Of a stretch of 64,000 nt of DNA, positions 8,429 to 16,614 are shown one piece after another (position 1 is the stretch's first letter; each line of letters starts with the position of its first letter). The translations under genes were made by a program, and so were the position numbers. The stretch covers positions 4,526,001 through 4,590,000 of the forward strand of contig NZ_CP015600.1 of assembly GCF_001647715.1 (NCBI RefSeq), in the 5' to 3' direction. The notes beneath the pieces were generated by a model that was not told the origin of the DNA, did not search any database, and saw only the letters and a list, made by a program, of their open reading frames with translations. Source of the DNA: Pseudomonas antarctica (GTDB taxonomy: Bacteria; Pseudomonadota; Gammaproteobacteria; Pseudomonadales; Pseudomonadaceae).

Positions 8429-8698
8429 TCAGCCGATCAACTGCGGAATACTGCCGTACAACTGCAGGATGTATTCCATGAAGGTTTGCACCAGCCACGG
8501 GCCAGCGACAATCAGGGTGATCAGCATCACCAGCAAACGCGGGAGGAAGCTCAAGGTTTGTTCGTTGATCTGCGTCGCGGCCTGGAACATGGCCACCAGC
8601 AGGCCGACCAACAGGCTCGGCACCACCAGCACGGCGACCATCATGGTGGTCAGCCACAACGCTTCACGAAACAGGTCGACGGCGACTTCTGGGGTCAT
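8429..8698 (-). CDS. fliQ: Flagellar export gate protein FliQ
   Basis: An 89-aa subunit of the export pore with two membrane hairpin segments, starting MTPEVAVDLFREALW and containing the family pattern LVGLLVAMFQAATQINEQTLSF. It lies 4 bp after fliP and 4 bp before fliR in the fliLMNOPQR-flhB operon. Length is typical. Confidence 0.97.
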   Translation of the reverse strand: MTPEVAVDLFREALWLTTMMVAVLVVPSLLVGLLVAMFQAATQINEQTLSFLPRLLVMLITLIVAGPWLVQTFMEYILQLYGSIPQLIG

Positions 8699-8702
8699 TG
8701 GC

Positions 8703-9446
8703 CTACACTCCGCCGAAACTGCTGGCCAGCGTGCCGATAATCAGCGCCCAGCCGTCCACCAGCACAAACAGCATGATCTTGAACGGCAACGAGATAATCA
8801 GCGGCGACAGCATCATCATACCCATGGCCATCAGCACGCTCGCCACCACCAGGTCGATGATCAGGAACGGGATGAAAATCATGAAGCCGATCTGGAACGC
8901 GGTCTTCAACTCGGAGGTGACGAACGCCGGCACCAGGATGGTCAGCGGCGCCTGATCCGGGGTGGCGATGTCGGTGCGCTTGGACAAACGCATGAACAGC
9001 TCAAGGTCGCTGGAGCGGGTTTGCGACAGCATGAAGTCCTTGATCGGGCCCTGGGCCTTGTCGATCGCGTCCTGAGCCGTGAGTTTTTCCGCCAGATACG
9101 GTTGCAGCGCTTGCTGGTTCACCTTGTCGAACACCGGTGCCATGATGAACAGCGTCAAAAACAGCGCCATGCCGGTGAGAATCTGGTTCGACGGCGTCTG
9201 TTGCAGGCCGAGGGCCTGACGCAAAATCGAGAAGACGATGATGATCCGCGTAAAGCTGGTCATCAGCATCACAAACGCCGGGATAAAACTCAGCGCGGTC
9301 ATGATCAGCAGGATCTGCAGGCTGACCGAATATTCCTGGGCGCCGGCAGCGTTGGTGCCCAGCGTGATCGCCGGGATCGACAACGGGTCGGCCGCCAACG
9401 CCAACGGCGCCGCCAGCAACAGCATGAGCGTCAATAAAACGCGCAT
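8703..9446 (-). CDS. fliP: Flagellar export gate protein FliP
   Basis: FliP forms the central ring of the export pore. The 247-aa precursor has a cleavable signal peptide ([19 protein letters not shown]) and four membrane segments, with conserved [30 protein letters not shown] and [19 protein letters not shown]. The ATG overlaps the last base of the fliO stop. Confidence 0.97.
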   Translation of the reverse strand: MRVLLTLMLLLAAPLALAADPLSIPAITLGTNAAGAQEYSVSLQILLIMTALSFIPAFVMLMTSFTRIIIVFSILRQALGLQQTPSNQILTGMALFLTLFIMAPVFDKVNQQALQPYLAEKLTAQDAIDKAQGPIKDFMLSQTRSSDLELFMRLSKRTDIATPDQAPLTILVPAFVTSELKTAFQIGFMIFIPFLIIDLVVASVLMAMGMMMLSPLIISLPFKIMLFVLVDGWALIIGTLASSFGGV

Positions 9447-9886
9447 TACTTCTTATCCTTCTGATCCTTGCCCAGCAACTCCATCAGGCGCTGGGCGAAT
9501 TCTGGCGTGGCGGCCTCGGTCCTGGCCACTTCGACCGGCGACTTGAGCACGTGCAGCGGGGTGATGCGGCCAGGCGTGATGCCGAGCAGAATCTGCTCCT
9601 CGCCGACTTGCACCAGCACCAGACGGTCACGCGGGCCGAGTGCACGCGAGCCGATCATCTCGATCACCTGGCCATTGCCCGGGCCGATGCGCTGCACGCG
9701 GCGCATCAACCAGGCCAATACAAAGATCAACCCCACCACCAGCAACAGACCGAGCACCAACTGGGTCAATTGCCCGCCGATGCCACTGCTGACTACGGGC
9801 GCCGCAGCCGCCGCTTGCGCGACCGGCTCAGCCGCCAGGGCGCTCAATGGCAGCGCCAGAAACAGTCCCGCCATCGAATACTTCAT
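9446..9886 (-). CDS. fliO: Flagellar assembly protein FliO
   Basis: FliO helps assemble or stabilise the FliP ring. The 146-aa product has an N-terminal hydrophobic stretch, a membrane helix ([23 protein letters not shown], about residues 40-65) and a cytoplasmic domain with the family pattern [30 protein letters not shown]. It is one base downstream of fliN and overlaps fliP by one base. Confidence 0.94.
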   Translation of the reverse strand: MKYSMAGLFLALPLSALAAEPVAQAAAAAPVVSSGIGGQLTQLVLGLLLVVGLIFVLAWLMRRVQRIGPGNGQVIEMIGSRALGPRDRLVLVQVGEEQILLGITPGRITPLHVLKSPVEVARTEAATPEFAQRLMELLGKDQKDKK

Positions 9887-9887
9887 A

Positions 9888-10355
9888 TCAGCGCAACTTC
9901 TTGATGCGTTCGCTCGGGCTGATCACGTCCGTCAGGCGGATGCCGAACTTCTCGTTGACCACCACCACCTCGCCATGGGCGATCAGCGTGCCGTTGACCA
10001 GCACGTCCAGTGGCTCGCCGGCCAGGCGATCAAGCTCGATCACCGAACCCTGGTTGAGTTGCAGCAGGTTACGGATATTGATTTCGGTGCTGCCGACTTC
10101 CATGGAAATCGACACCGGAATGTCGAGGATCACATCCAGGTTCGGGCCGTCGAGGGTCACCGGGTCGTTGTTCTTCGGCACACTGCCAAATTCTTCCATC
10201 GGCAGGCGGTTGCCGGCCGGCGCACTGGCGGCGTCGGCGGCCAGCAGCGCGTCGATATCGTCCTGGCCAACATCGCCGGTTTCTTCCAGGGCCGCAGCCC
10301 ACTCGTCAGCCAGGGCCTGGTCTTCGGCGGAAGTGTTTTCGTGTTCGGTAGCCAT
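9888..10355 (-). CDS. fliN: Flagellar motor switch protein FliN
   Basis: FliN is part of the C-ring that exchanges signals with CheY and docks the export ATPase. The 155-aa product has a variable acidic N-terminus and a C-terminal SpoA domain (LDVILDIPVSISMEVG...LNQGSVIELDRLAGEPLDVLVNG...GEVVVVNEKFGIRLTDVISP). The start at 10355 (MATEHEN) has GAGGAC upstream; a longer frame to 10376 adds MLRRGHV with no ribosome site. It lies 46 bp after fliM. Confidence 0.96.
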   Translation of the reverse strand: MATEHENTSAEDQALADEWAAALEETGDVGQDDIDALLAADAASAPAGNRLPMEEFGSVPKNNDPVTLDGPNLDVILDIPVSISMEVGSTEINIRNLLQLNQGSVIELDRLAGEPLDVLVNGTLIAHGEVVVVNEKFGIRLTDVISPSERIKKLR

Positions 10356-10401
10356 TACATGTCCTCGGCGGAGCAAACATTCATCAAAAAATAGGGGCGG
10401 A

Positions 10402-11370
10402 TCAGCGACGGTTGATCGGTTCGATCACTTGCAACGCCAGGTTGCCCTTGTGGGAGCCGAGCTTGACCTTGAACGATGGCACGCCATTGGCGCGCATGAT
10501 CAGTTCTTCCGGCAATTCCACCGGAATCACGTCCCCCGGCTGCATGTGCAAAATATCGCGCAAACGCAGCTGGCGACGGGCCACGGTGGCGCTCAAAGGT
10601 ACGTCGACGTCGAGCAGGTCTTCGCGCAGCGCCTTGACCCAACGCTCATCCTGGTCGTCCAGGTCGGACTGGAAACCGGCGTCGAGCATCTCGCGCACCG
10701 GCTCGATCATCGAGTACGGCATGGTCACGTGCAGGTCGCCGCCACCGCCATCGAGTTCGATGTGGAAGGTGGACACCACAATCGCTTCGCTGGGGCCGAC
10801 GATGTTGGCCATGGCCGGGTTCACTTCCGAGTTGATGTACTCGAAATTGACTTCCATGATCGCCTGCCAGGCTTCCTTCAAGTCGATGAAGGCTTGCTCC
10901 AGCACCATGCGCACCACGCGCAATTCGGTCGGGGTGAATTCACGGCCTTCAATCTTCGCGTGACGGCCGTCGCCGCCGAAGAAGTTGTCCACCAGTTTGA
11001 ACACCAGTTTGGCGTCGAGGATGAACAGTGCGGTACCGCGCAACGGCTTGATCTTGACCAGGTTGAGGCTGGTGGGCACGTACAGCGAGTGCACGTACTC
11101 GCCGAACTTCATCACCTGCACACCGCCCACCGCCACGTCCGCCGAACGGCGCAGCATGTTGAACATGCTGATACGGGTGTACCGGGCGAAGCGCTCGTTG
11201 ATCATTTCCAGCGTCGGCATGCGTCCACGGACGATGCGATCCTGGGTGGTGAGGTCATAACTTTTGACGCTGCCGGGCTCGGCAGCCAGTTCGGTCTGTA
11301 CCAGACCATCGTCGACGCCATGCAACAGCGCGTCAATTTCATCCTGGGACAGCAGGTCTTGCACGGCCAT
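10402..11370 (-). CDS. fliM: Flagellar motor switch protein FliM
   Basis: FliM is the C-ring protein that binds CheY-P to reverse rotation. The 322-aa product starts MAVQDLLSQDEIDALLHGV, which contains the CheY-binding LSQDEIDALL motif (residues 6-15), then the CheC-like middle domain and a C-terminal SpoA domain (LHMQPGDVIPVELPEELIMRANGVPSFK). It starts 9 bp after fliL. Confidence 0.98.
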   Translation of the reverse strand: MAVQDLLSQDEIDALLHGVDDGLVQTELAAEPGSVKSYDLTTQDRIVRGRMPTLEMINERFARYTRISMFNMLRRSADVAVGGVQVMKFGEYVHSLYVPTSLNLVKIKPLRGTALFILDAKLVFKLVDNFFGGDGRHAKIEGREFTPTELRVVRMVLEQAFIDLKEAWQAIMEVNFEYINSEVNPAMANIVGPSEAIVVSTFHIELDGGGGDLHVTMPYSMIEPVREMLDAGFQSDLDDQDERWVKALREDLLDVDVPLSATVARRQLRLRDILHMQPGDVIPVELPEELIMRANGVPSFKVKLGSHKGNLALQVIEPINRR

Positions 11371-11379
11371 CTCGTGATC

Positions 11380-11880
11380 CTACTGCAATACGAAGTTAGT
11401 GAAGAGCGCCTGCTCGACCACGACTTTGCCAAGCTCTTTCTGGGCCACTTCCTGCACACTGGCAGTGACCTTCTGGCGCAGCATTTCCTGGCCGACCGGC
11501 GTGGCCAGGCTTTCGAAGCTCTGCCCGGAGAACAGCATCACCAGATTGTTGCGGATAACCGGCATGTGCACCTTGAGGGCATCCAGGTCCGCCTGGTTAC
11601 GCGCCAGCAAGGTGATACTCACCTGAAGGTAGCGTTGACGGCCGTTCTGGTTGAAGTTGGCGACAAAGGCCGGAAGCATCGGCTCGAATATTGCCGGTTG
11701 TTTGGCGTTACTGGCGGTTTCGGCGGCGGGGGCCGGTTTGCTTGCACTGCTGTGCATGATGTACCAGGTACCGCCCACCGAAGCGCCGATGGCCAGGAGC
11801 AGGCCCAGCACAATCAGCAGGATAAGCTTGAGCTTGCCCTTGCTTGCGGGGGGTGTTGCTGCGTCGTCGCTCTTCGCCAT
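11380..11880 (-). CDS. fliL: Flagellar basal body-associated protein FliL
   Basis: FliL associates with the stator ring and MS ring. The 166-aa protein has a short basic N-terminus, one membrane helix (LKLILLIVLGLLLAIGASVGGTWYIM, about residues 16-42) and a periplasmic SPFH-like domain. It is the first gene of fliLMNOPQR-flhB, with its own sigma-54 promoter at 11932-11946. Confidence 0.96.
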   Translation of the reverse strand: MAKSDDAATPPASKGKLKLILLIVLGLLLAIGASVGGTWYIMHSSASKPAPAAETASNAKQPAIFEPMLPAFVANFNQNGRQRYLQVSITLLARNQADLDALKVHMPVIRNNLVMLFSGQSFESLATPVGQEMLRQKVTASVQEVAQKELGKVVVEQALFTNFVLQ

Positions 11881-11931
11881 GCCAATAATCCGTCACTATT
11901 CGGGAATTCATAGATCTACGGAAAGGCAAGA

Positions 11932-11946
11932 GCAAGTGTTATGCCA
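11932..11946 (-). promoter_or_regulatory. Sigma-54 promoter of the fliL operon
   Basis: On the minus strand: TGGCATAACACTTGC, with GG at 11944-11945 and the -12 GC at 11932-11933 (10-nt gap). It matches the consensus TGGCAC-N5-TTGC at nearly every key base. The -12 element is 52 nt before the fliL ATG. A REPIN separates it from the end of fliK. Confidence 0.88.
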
Positions 11947-11986
11947 GAGTTGTCTGGTAATTCAGGAAGAGCGAACACCACAAAAC

Positions 11987-12079
11987 AAATGTGGGAGCTG
12001 GCTTGCCTGCGATGGCGGTGGGTCAGTTGGCATTTCTGTAACTGATACACCGCCATCGCAGGCAAGCCAGCTCCCACAC
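11987..12079. repeat. REPIN between fliK and fliL
   Basis: Inverted REP units: GTGGGAGCTGGCTTGCCTGC on the left and its complement GCAGGCAAGCCAGCTCCCAC on the right, also continuing inwards as CGATGGCGGTG/CACCGCCATCG-like arms. The pair could fold into one long cruciform or RNA hairpin, isolating the two units. Confidence 0.92.
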
Positions 12080-12099
12080 TAAGCGGATTCAGGCTGGAA

Positions 12100-13458
12100 T
12101 CAGGCGTAGTAATCAACGGCACTGGAGCCGACGATGGTCTGGGTCACCGGCGCGACGGCCGCAGCCACTTCAGCATGCTCACCCGCGTCACCACCCTCAC
12201 TCCGCCCACCGCTGCCACTCACGCCGCGAGCCTGGTTCTGCTGCTGTTGCTCCTGCCCTTGCCCCTGCCAACCACGGGACTGATCGGAGACGTTAACGTC
12301 CACCTGCCCCATGCCCTGCTGGGCAAACATTTCGCGCAAACGCCCGGACTGGCTTTCCAGCGCTTCGCGCACCACGGCATGACCACTCATGAACGTAACC
12401 TGGGCCTGCTGGTCCGCCGTCATGTTGACCTTGATATCCAGGCGCCCCAGCTCAGCCGGCTGCAATTGGATCTCTGCCGACTTGAGGTTGGCGCTGGACA
12501 AGTACATTACGCGGTTGACCACTTCGTCGGTCCAGCCGCTCTGGTGCATGGCCAGTGGCGCATTCGCGACCGGCGGCAAGGCATTCGCCGTTTTCGGCGT
12601 GGCAGCCTGGGTCAACGCGGCCAGACGGCTGGCGAAGTCATCGACACGGGTGTCACTGCTGGCGTCTTTCAAATCCTTGAGCCCACCTTCGATCAGCCCG
12701 CTGAAGGCTTTGTCGCCGCCTTGGTCAGTGCTGTCCTTGGTGGCTTGCTGGTCAACCATATTTGCCAGACCGGCGGCAAAATTCTGCGCGGAGGTCAGTG
12801 GGTCCTGAGTCGTCGGGGCGGTTTTCTGCGGTGTCTGGCTGCTGGCCGAGACGTGACCGCCCTGCTCCATCGCCAGGCGCACGGCCGGCATCGAATCCAG
12901 CGGGTCGGCTGCAGGGTCGAACGCGGGTTGCTTGGCCTCATCCGTGGCCGCAACCGGTGCCGCGACGACAGGCTGGGCATTGTCGTCCTTGGCGGCCACA
13001 GGCGTCGGTGCTTCCACGGGGACAGGCACGACAACCGGCGTGACCGTGGCAATCAATGCCGGATCAACGACAGGATCAACCGGGGGTTGCTGCGCCACGG
13101 ACGGGTCGGTGGGTTTGTCGTCTTTGCTGCTGGTGTCGGTACTGGTGCTGGCGTCGGACGTGGCGGCCGGCTTGGCAGGCAAGGGATTGCCGCTATCGGC
13201 AACGGCTGGCGAACTGACGGCAGGCTTATCATTACCGGTCACAGGCTTGGTGCTGGTGTCGGAAGACTTGTCACGCGTGGGTTTGGCCGGCGCGACGTCG
13301 ATCTTCGCCGTCGGTTTCGCACCTTGATTGGCAAACACTTGAGCGAAGCCAGGGCCCTTGTCCCGTGGGTCCGCAGCCACCACCGGGGGTGCGGCGGCAG
13401 GCGCTTGAGGCTTGGCCACTGGGGCAGCCTGAAGGAGCGAATTCGGGGCAACTGGCAT
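12100..13458 (-). CDS. fliK: Flagellar hook-length control protein FliK
   Basis: FliK is the secreted ruler that triggers FlhB switching when the hook reaches full length. The 452-aa product has a long low-complexity N-terminal and middle part rich in Pro, Ala, Asp and Lys, and a conserved C-terminal hook-length domain (about residues 330-420; IQLQPAELGRLDIKVNM, then REALESQSGRLREMFAQQGM) followed by a Gln/Gly-rich tail. I use the ATG at 13458 with GGAG about 10 nt upstream; an in-frame ATG at 13479 is possible. It has its own sigma-54 promoter. Confidence 0.94.
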   Translation of the reverse strand: MPVAPNSLLQAAPVAKPQAPAAAPPVVAADPRDKGPGFAQVFANQGAKPTAKIDVAPAKPTRDKSSDTSTKPVTGNDKPAVSSPAVADSGNPLPAKPAATSDASTSTDTSSKDDKPTDPSVAQQPPVDPVVDPALIATVTPVVVPVPVEAPTPVAAKDDNAQPVVAAPVAATDEAKQPAFDPAADPLDSMPAVRLAMEQGGHVSASSQTPQKTAPTTQDPLTSAQNFAAGLANMVDQQATKDSTDQGGDKAFSGLIEGGLKDLKDASSDTRVDDFASRLAALTQAATPKTANALPPVANAPLAMHQSGWTDEVVNRVMYLSSANLKSAEIQLQPAELGRLDIKVNMTADQQAQVTFMSGHAVVREALESQSGRLREMFAQQGMGQVDVNVSDQSRGWQGQGQEQQQQNQARGVSGSGGRSEGGDAGEHAEVAAAVAPVTQTIVGSSAVDYYA

Positions 13459-13511
13459 AGGTAAAGGTCTCCACTGCATTGGGGGTCGAGGATGCAGTCA
13501 GAGGTGATATA

Positions 13512-13526
13512 GCAAGAGTCGGGCCA
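13512..13526 (-). promoter_or_regulatory. Sigma-54 promoter of fliK
   Basis: On the minus strand: TGGCCCGACTCTTGC, with GG at 13524-13525 and GC at 13512-13513. The -12 element is 54 nt before the chosen fliK ATG, which supports the start at 13458. It lies 20-35 bp beyond the hptB stop, so fliK is transcribed separately from the hsb module. Confidence 0.86.
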
Positions 13527-13546
13527 CGTTTTCCGAGGCCCTTCAG

Positions 13547-13894
13547 TCAAAGCTGAAACCGCTGGCGCTCATGCTCGTACAACGGCCGGACCAGAGCGAA
13601 CTCCTGGTCAATCTCATCGATCAGTTCACCGAGGTCCACGCGAAAGGGTTCGGCAGAGCCGTCTTCCAGCCGGCGGCAAAGCTCTGCCAACCGCACCGCG
13701 CCCAGATTGCCGCTACTGCCCTTGAAGCTATGCGCAATCCGCCCCAGCGCCTTGGCATCATCACGCGCCTTGCGCAACGCCTCGACACGCTTTTGCGAAT
13801 CGTCAAGAAAGGTATCGAGCAGCTTGGGGTACTCGCTCTCCATAACTTCTTGCAAACCCGACAACACATCAGGGTCCAGATGAATCTCAAGCAC
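13547..13894 (-). CDS. hptB: Histidine phosphotransfer protein HptB
   Basis: HptB relays phosphate from hybrid histidine kinases to the response regulator HsbR, feeding the Gac/Rsm and flagellar switch in P. aeruginosa. The 115-aa product is a single Hpt domain; the phospho-accepting His is H55 in HSFKGSSGN. It lies 30 bp downstream of the hsbR stop and is the last gene of hsbA-hsbR-hptB. Confidence 0.93.
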   Translation of the reverse strand: MLEIHLDPDVLSGLQEVMESEYPKLLDTFLDDSQKRVEALRKARDDAKALGRIAHSFKGSSGNLGAVRLAELCRRLEDGSAEPFRVDLGELIDEIDQEFALVRPLYEHERQRFQL

Positions 13895-13924
13895 TTGTTC
13901 GCTCCTTGATCAAGAATCGGCGGA

Positions 13925-15643
13925 TTATGCCAGAGCCCCCCAGCAAAACTCCACGCAGACACTGCGCCCGCCATCCGACCAGCGTACATCGCTGCTCAGT
14001 TGGCGCACCAGACTCAAACCGCGGCCAGACAGACGGTCGACATCCAGCGGGCGCGCCAGCACCTGCTCCACGTCAAACCCGGGGCCGCTGTCGTCGATGC
14101 GCAGCGTCATTTTGCCACCCATGGGGGTCGGCACCACCAGCACGTGCACACGCACATAACCACTGTTCAATTGCACGAGGCGCTCATTGCGCAGGTGGTA
14201 ATACTCGGCAAAACCCCGTGCATCACGCTTGAGTCGCGAATCCAGCCCCAGCACGCCATGCTCCAGCGCGTTGGAATACAGCTCGGCCATCACACTGTAG
14301 AGCGCCCCGCTCTGCTCACGCAGGCCATGGATCTCCAGCAGCAATTGCAGCAAATACGGCAGCGGGTTGTAGCTTTTAAGGGTCTGCGCGCGAAATTCGA
14401 AACTCACCGACCAGTCCAGCGGGCTCGACTGGCCGCTGTCGGCATACATGGGCTCCGCCGCACGCAGCGGCTGGCCGGCCTGCAAGGTGATCTCGACCAT
14501 GCTGACGTCATCCCGCGCCTGACCCCGAAATGCCGCCAGGGCCTGTTCGATATCTTCAAACAGGCGGTCAGGCTTGCGGTTGGTGGCGAACACCTGCTGC
14601 AAGCGCTCGGCACCGAACAGTTGGTCATTGGCGTCGGCGGTGTCCAGCACGCCATCGGAAAGTAAGAATACCCGGTCGCCCAGGACCATGGGCCAGACTT
14701 CCGTGCTGTCATCAAACGCCTCGGCCGACAGCACGCCCAACGGCAGATGCCGCGATACCAACGGTGTGCGCTTGCCCGTGGCGACCTCATGCACATAGCC
14801 TTCGGGCATGCCGCCGTTCCACACCTCCACCACACGCCGCTGGGCACTCAGGCAGATCAGTGTGGCGCAACAGAACATGTCCACCGGCAGAATACGCTTG
14901 AGCTTGGCATTCATCTCCCGCAGGGTTTGCGCCAGGCCGTACCCCTTGGCCGTCATGCCGTAGAACACTTCCGCCAGGGGCATGGCGCCGACGGCTGCGG
15001 GCAGACCATGGCCGGTGAAATCGCCGAGCAGCACGTGCATGTCACCCGACGGGGTATACGCCGCCAACAGCAGGTCGCCGTTGAACAGCGCATAGGGCGA
15101 TTGCAGGTAGCGAATATTCGGCGCCGCGTTGATACAGCCGGAGTGCGCCACCTTATCGAACACCGCCTTGGCCGCCCGCTGCTCATGCAGCAGGTAATCG
15201 TGGTGCCTGGCGATCAGGTCACGCTGGCGCAGGACCGTGGCCTGCAGGCGGCGCAGACGGTCCATGGCATTGATCTTGGCTGCCAGGATCAGTGGGTTGT
15301 AAGGCTTGGGCAGGAAATCATCCCCCCCGGCGTCCAGGCACCGGGCCAGGGCTTCACTCTCACGCAAGGAGGTGAGAAAGATGATCGGCACCAGCGCCTC
15401 CCCCGCCAGCTGTTTGATTCGGCGCGCCGCTTCGAAGCCGTCCATCACCGGCATCAGTGCATCCATCAACACCAGCTGCGGGCGCTCGCGGGCAAACACG
15501 TCGACGGCTTGCGCGCCGTCAGTCGCCGTCAGCACCTGATGGCCCTGACGCCGGATGATGGTCGACAGCAACAGCAAATCGGCGGCACTGTCTTCGGCGA
15601 TCAGGATCGTCAGCGGTTCAAGGACGGGGGCCAGGCTGCTCAA
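13925..15643 (-). CDS. hsbR: HsbR: receiver - SpoIIE-type phosphatase - HATPase kinase fusion
   Basis: In P. aeruginosa HsbR controls the anti-sigma antagonist HsbA, acting as kinase or phosphatase according to its own phosphorylation by HptB. The 572-aa product has an N-terminal receiver (E17-D18 pocket, phospho-Asp D61 in LVLMDALMP), a PP2C/SpoIIE phosphatase domain (about 190-390; GDFTGHGLPAA, LLSDGVLDTAD, ARDDVSMV) and a C-terminal GHKL ATPase of the anti-sigma type (AELYSNALEHGVLGL, IDDSGPGFD). The start codon is TTG, overlapping the hsbA stop as TTGA; the next ATG would destroy the receiver, so TTG is needed. Confidence 0.92.
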   Translation of the reverse strand: MSSLAPVLEPLTILIAEDSAADLLLLSTIIRRQGHQVLTATDGAQAVDVFARERPQLVLMDALMPVMDGFEAARRIKQLAGEALVPIIFLTSLRESEALARCLDAGGDDFLPKPYNPLILAAKINAMDRLRRLQATVLRQRDLIARHHDYLLHEQRAAKAVFDKVAHSGCINAAPNIRYLQSPYALFNGDLLLAAYTPSGDMHVLLGDFTGHGLPAAVGAMPLAEVFYGMTAKGYGLAQTLREMNAKLKRILPVDMFCCATLICLSAQRRVVEVWNGGMPEGYVHEVATGKRTPLVSRHLPLGVLSAEAFDDSTEVWPMVLGDRVFLLSDGVLDTADANDQLFGAERLQQVFATNRKPDRLFEDIEQALAAFRGQARDDVSMVEITLQAGQPLRAAEPMYADSGQSSPLDWSVSFEFRAQTLKSYNPLPYLLQLLLEIHGLREQSGALYSVMAELYSNALEHGVLGLDSRLKRDARGFAEYYHLRNERLVQLNSGYVRVHVLVVPTPMGGKMTLRIDDSGPGFDVEQVLARPLDVDRLSGRGLSLVRQLSSDVRWSDGGRSVCVEFCWGALA

Positions 15644-15945
15644 CTGATGTCGAACAGTTTGTCGAAGTTGGAGATACCGAGGATCTTGCGCACATCGGAG
15701 TTGCTGTTGACCACCTGCACCTCGGCAGTATCGCCACCGGCATGGTCACGTAACAGCAGCAGCATGCCCAGGGCCGAGCTGTCCATGTAGGTGGTGTCTT
15801 TCAAGTCCACCACGTAGACCTCGGGCACCTTGTAGAAGCGCTCGTACGACTCGCGAAATTTCTGGTGGCTACCGAAATCGAATCGGCCCTTGACTGTAAT
15901 CGTCAACTTCGTCCCATCCAGGGATACTTCTGACTCAACTGACAT
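15640..15945 (-). CDS. hsbA: Anti-anti-sigma factor HsbA (STAS domain)
   Basis: HsbA is a STAS-domain switch protein. In P. aeruginosa its unphosphorylated form binds FlgM and releases FliA, and its phosphorylated form binds the diguanylate cyclase HsbD. The 101-aa product has the STAS phospho-site in TTYMDSSALGMLLLL, with the Ser at position 56. It is the first gene of the module, 4-nt coupled to hsbR. I saw no convincing sigma-54 site upstream, so a housekeeping promoter is likely. Confidence 0.93.
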   Translation of the reverse strand: MSVESEVSLDGTKLTITVKGRFDFGSHQKFRESYERFYKVPEVYVVDLKDTTYMDSSALGMLLLLRDHAGGDTAEVQVVNSNSDVRKILGISNFDKLFDIS

Positions 15946-16020
15946 GCGACTGCTTCCTTGTCATTGGCTATGTGCAACAAGGTTTAGCAGGTGAACCAGA
16001 AGTGAGCAACATCGAGTACT

Positions 16021-16144
16021 AAATGTGGGAGCTGGCTTGTGTGGGAGCTGGCTTGCCTGCGATAGCATCACCGCAGTGTCACTGGTACACCTCATCGCCT
16101 GCATCGCGGGCAAGCCCGGCTCCCACACAAGCCGGCTCCCACAG
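16021..16144. repeat. Nested double REPIN between fliJ and hsbA
   Basis: The left arm carries GTGGGAGCTGGCTT twice in tandem (from 16025 and 16041, 16-bp period), and the right arm carries GGCTCCCAC twice in tandem (about 16114-16142). The inner pair forms a normal REPIN and the outer pair repeats the ends, giving a longer nested hairpin than the other REPINs here. Confidence 0.9.
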
Positions 16145-16161
16145 TGGGCCGGTGGTGGCCG

Positions 16162-16611
16162 TTAGTACGGCGATTGACGGGGAAGACGTTGTGATAGCTC
16201 ATCGAGCAACTTTTGCTCGCGCTTGTCTTCAATCGCCCGCGCTTCGTCGATATAGCGCTGCACCAGCTTGCGCAAACCTTCCACACGGGCAAATGCCGCC
16301 TGCCAGCTCTCGCGGGCTTTATCGAGGTTGTTCTGGTGCCAGGCCAGGCTCTGGCGCTGCTGGCCAACGGCAGTTTCCAGCTGGTTGAGAAAGCCCTGGT
16401 AGCCCATCAGCCACTGGCCGGAAACGCCCTTGCTGCCGCGGTCGATCCACTGCTGCTGGTATTCGCCACGAAAACGCTCCAGGTCGCCCAGCTTGCTTTC
16501 CGCCAGGCGTACCTGGCCCTGGAAGTAACCCAGGCGCTGGACAGCGGCTTTTTCGGCTTTTTCAGCCATGTCCACCACCGGCGCGAGGCGCGACGAACGG
16601 GTACTGGCCAT
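16162..16611 (-). CDS. fliJ: Flagellar export chaperone/escort FliJ
   Basis: FliJ is the coiled-coil stalk of the FliHIJ export ATPase. The 149-aa product is almost wholly helical, charged and heptad-like (for example AEKAEKAAVQRLGYFQGQVRLAESKL and EGLRKLVQRYIDEARAIEDKREQKLLDE). It starts 3 bp after fliI and ends the fliEFGHIJ operon; a nested REPIN follows. Confidence 0.94.
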   Translation of the reverse strand: MASTRSSRLAPVVDMAEKAEKAAVQRLGYFQGQVRLAESKLGDLERFRGEYQQQWIDRGSKGVSGQWLMGYQGFLNQLETAVGQQRQSLAWHQNNLDKARESWQAAFARVEGLRKLVQRYIDEARAIEDKREQKLLDELSQRLPRQSPY

Positions 16612-16614
16612 GGC

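Noticed and set aside
9847..11913. Long plus-strand open frame (688 codons) opposite fliN, fliM and fliL
   Set aside because: It is antisense to three certain genes; such frames are common in G+C-rich codon patterns. No ribosome site or family resemblance.
12175..13464. 429-codon plus-strand frame opposite fliK
   Set aside because: Arg/Gly/His-rich composition typical of an antisense shadow of Pro/Ala/Asp codons.
16021..16144. Short repeats that could suggest a CRISPR array
   Set aside because: The repeats are inverted REP units, not regularly spaced direct repeats with unique spacers, and no cas genes are present.
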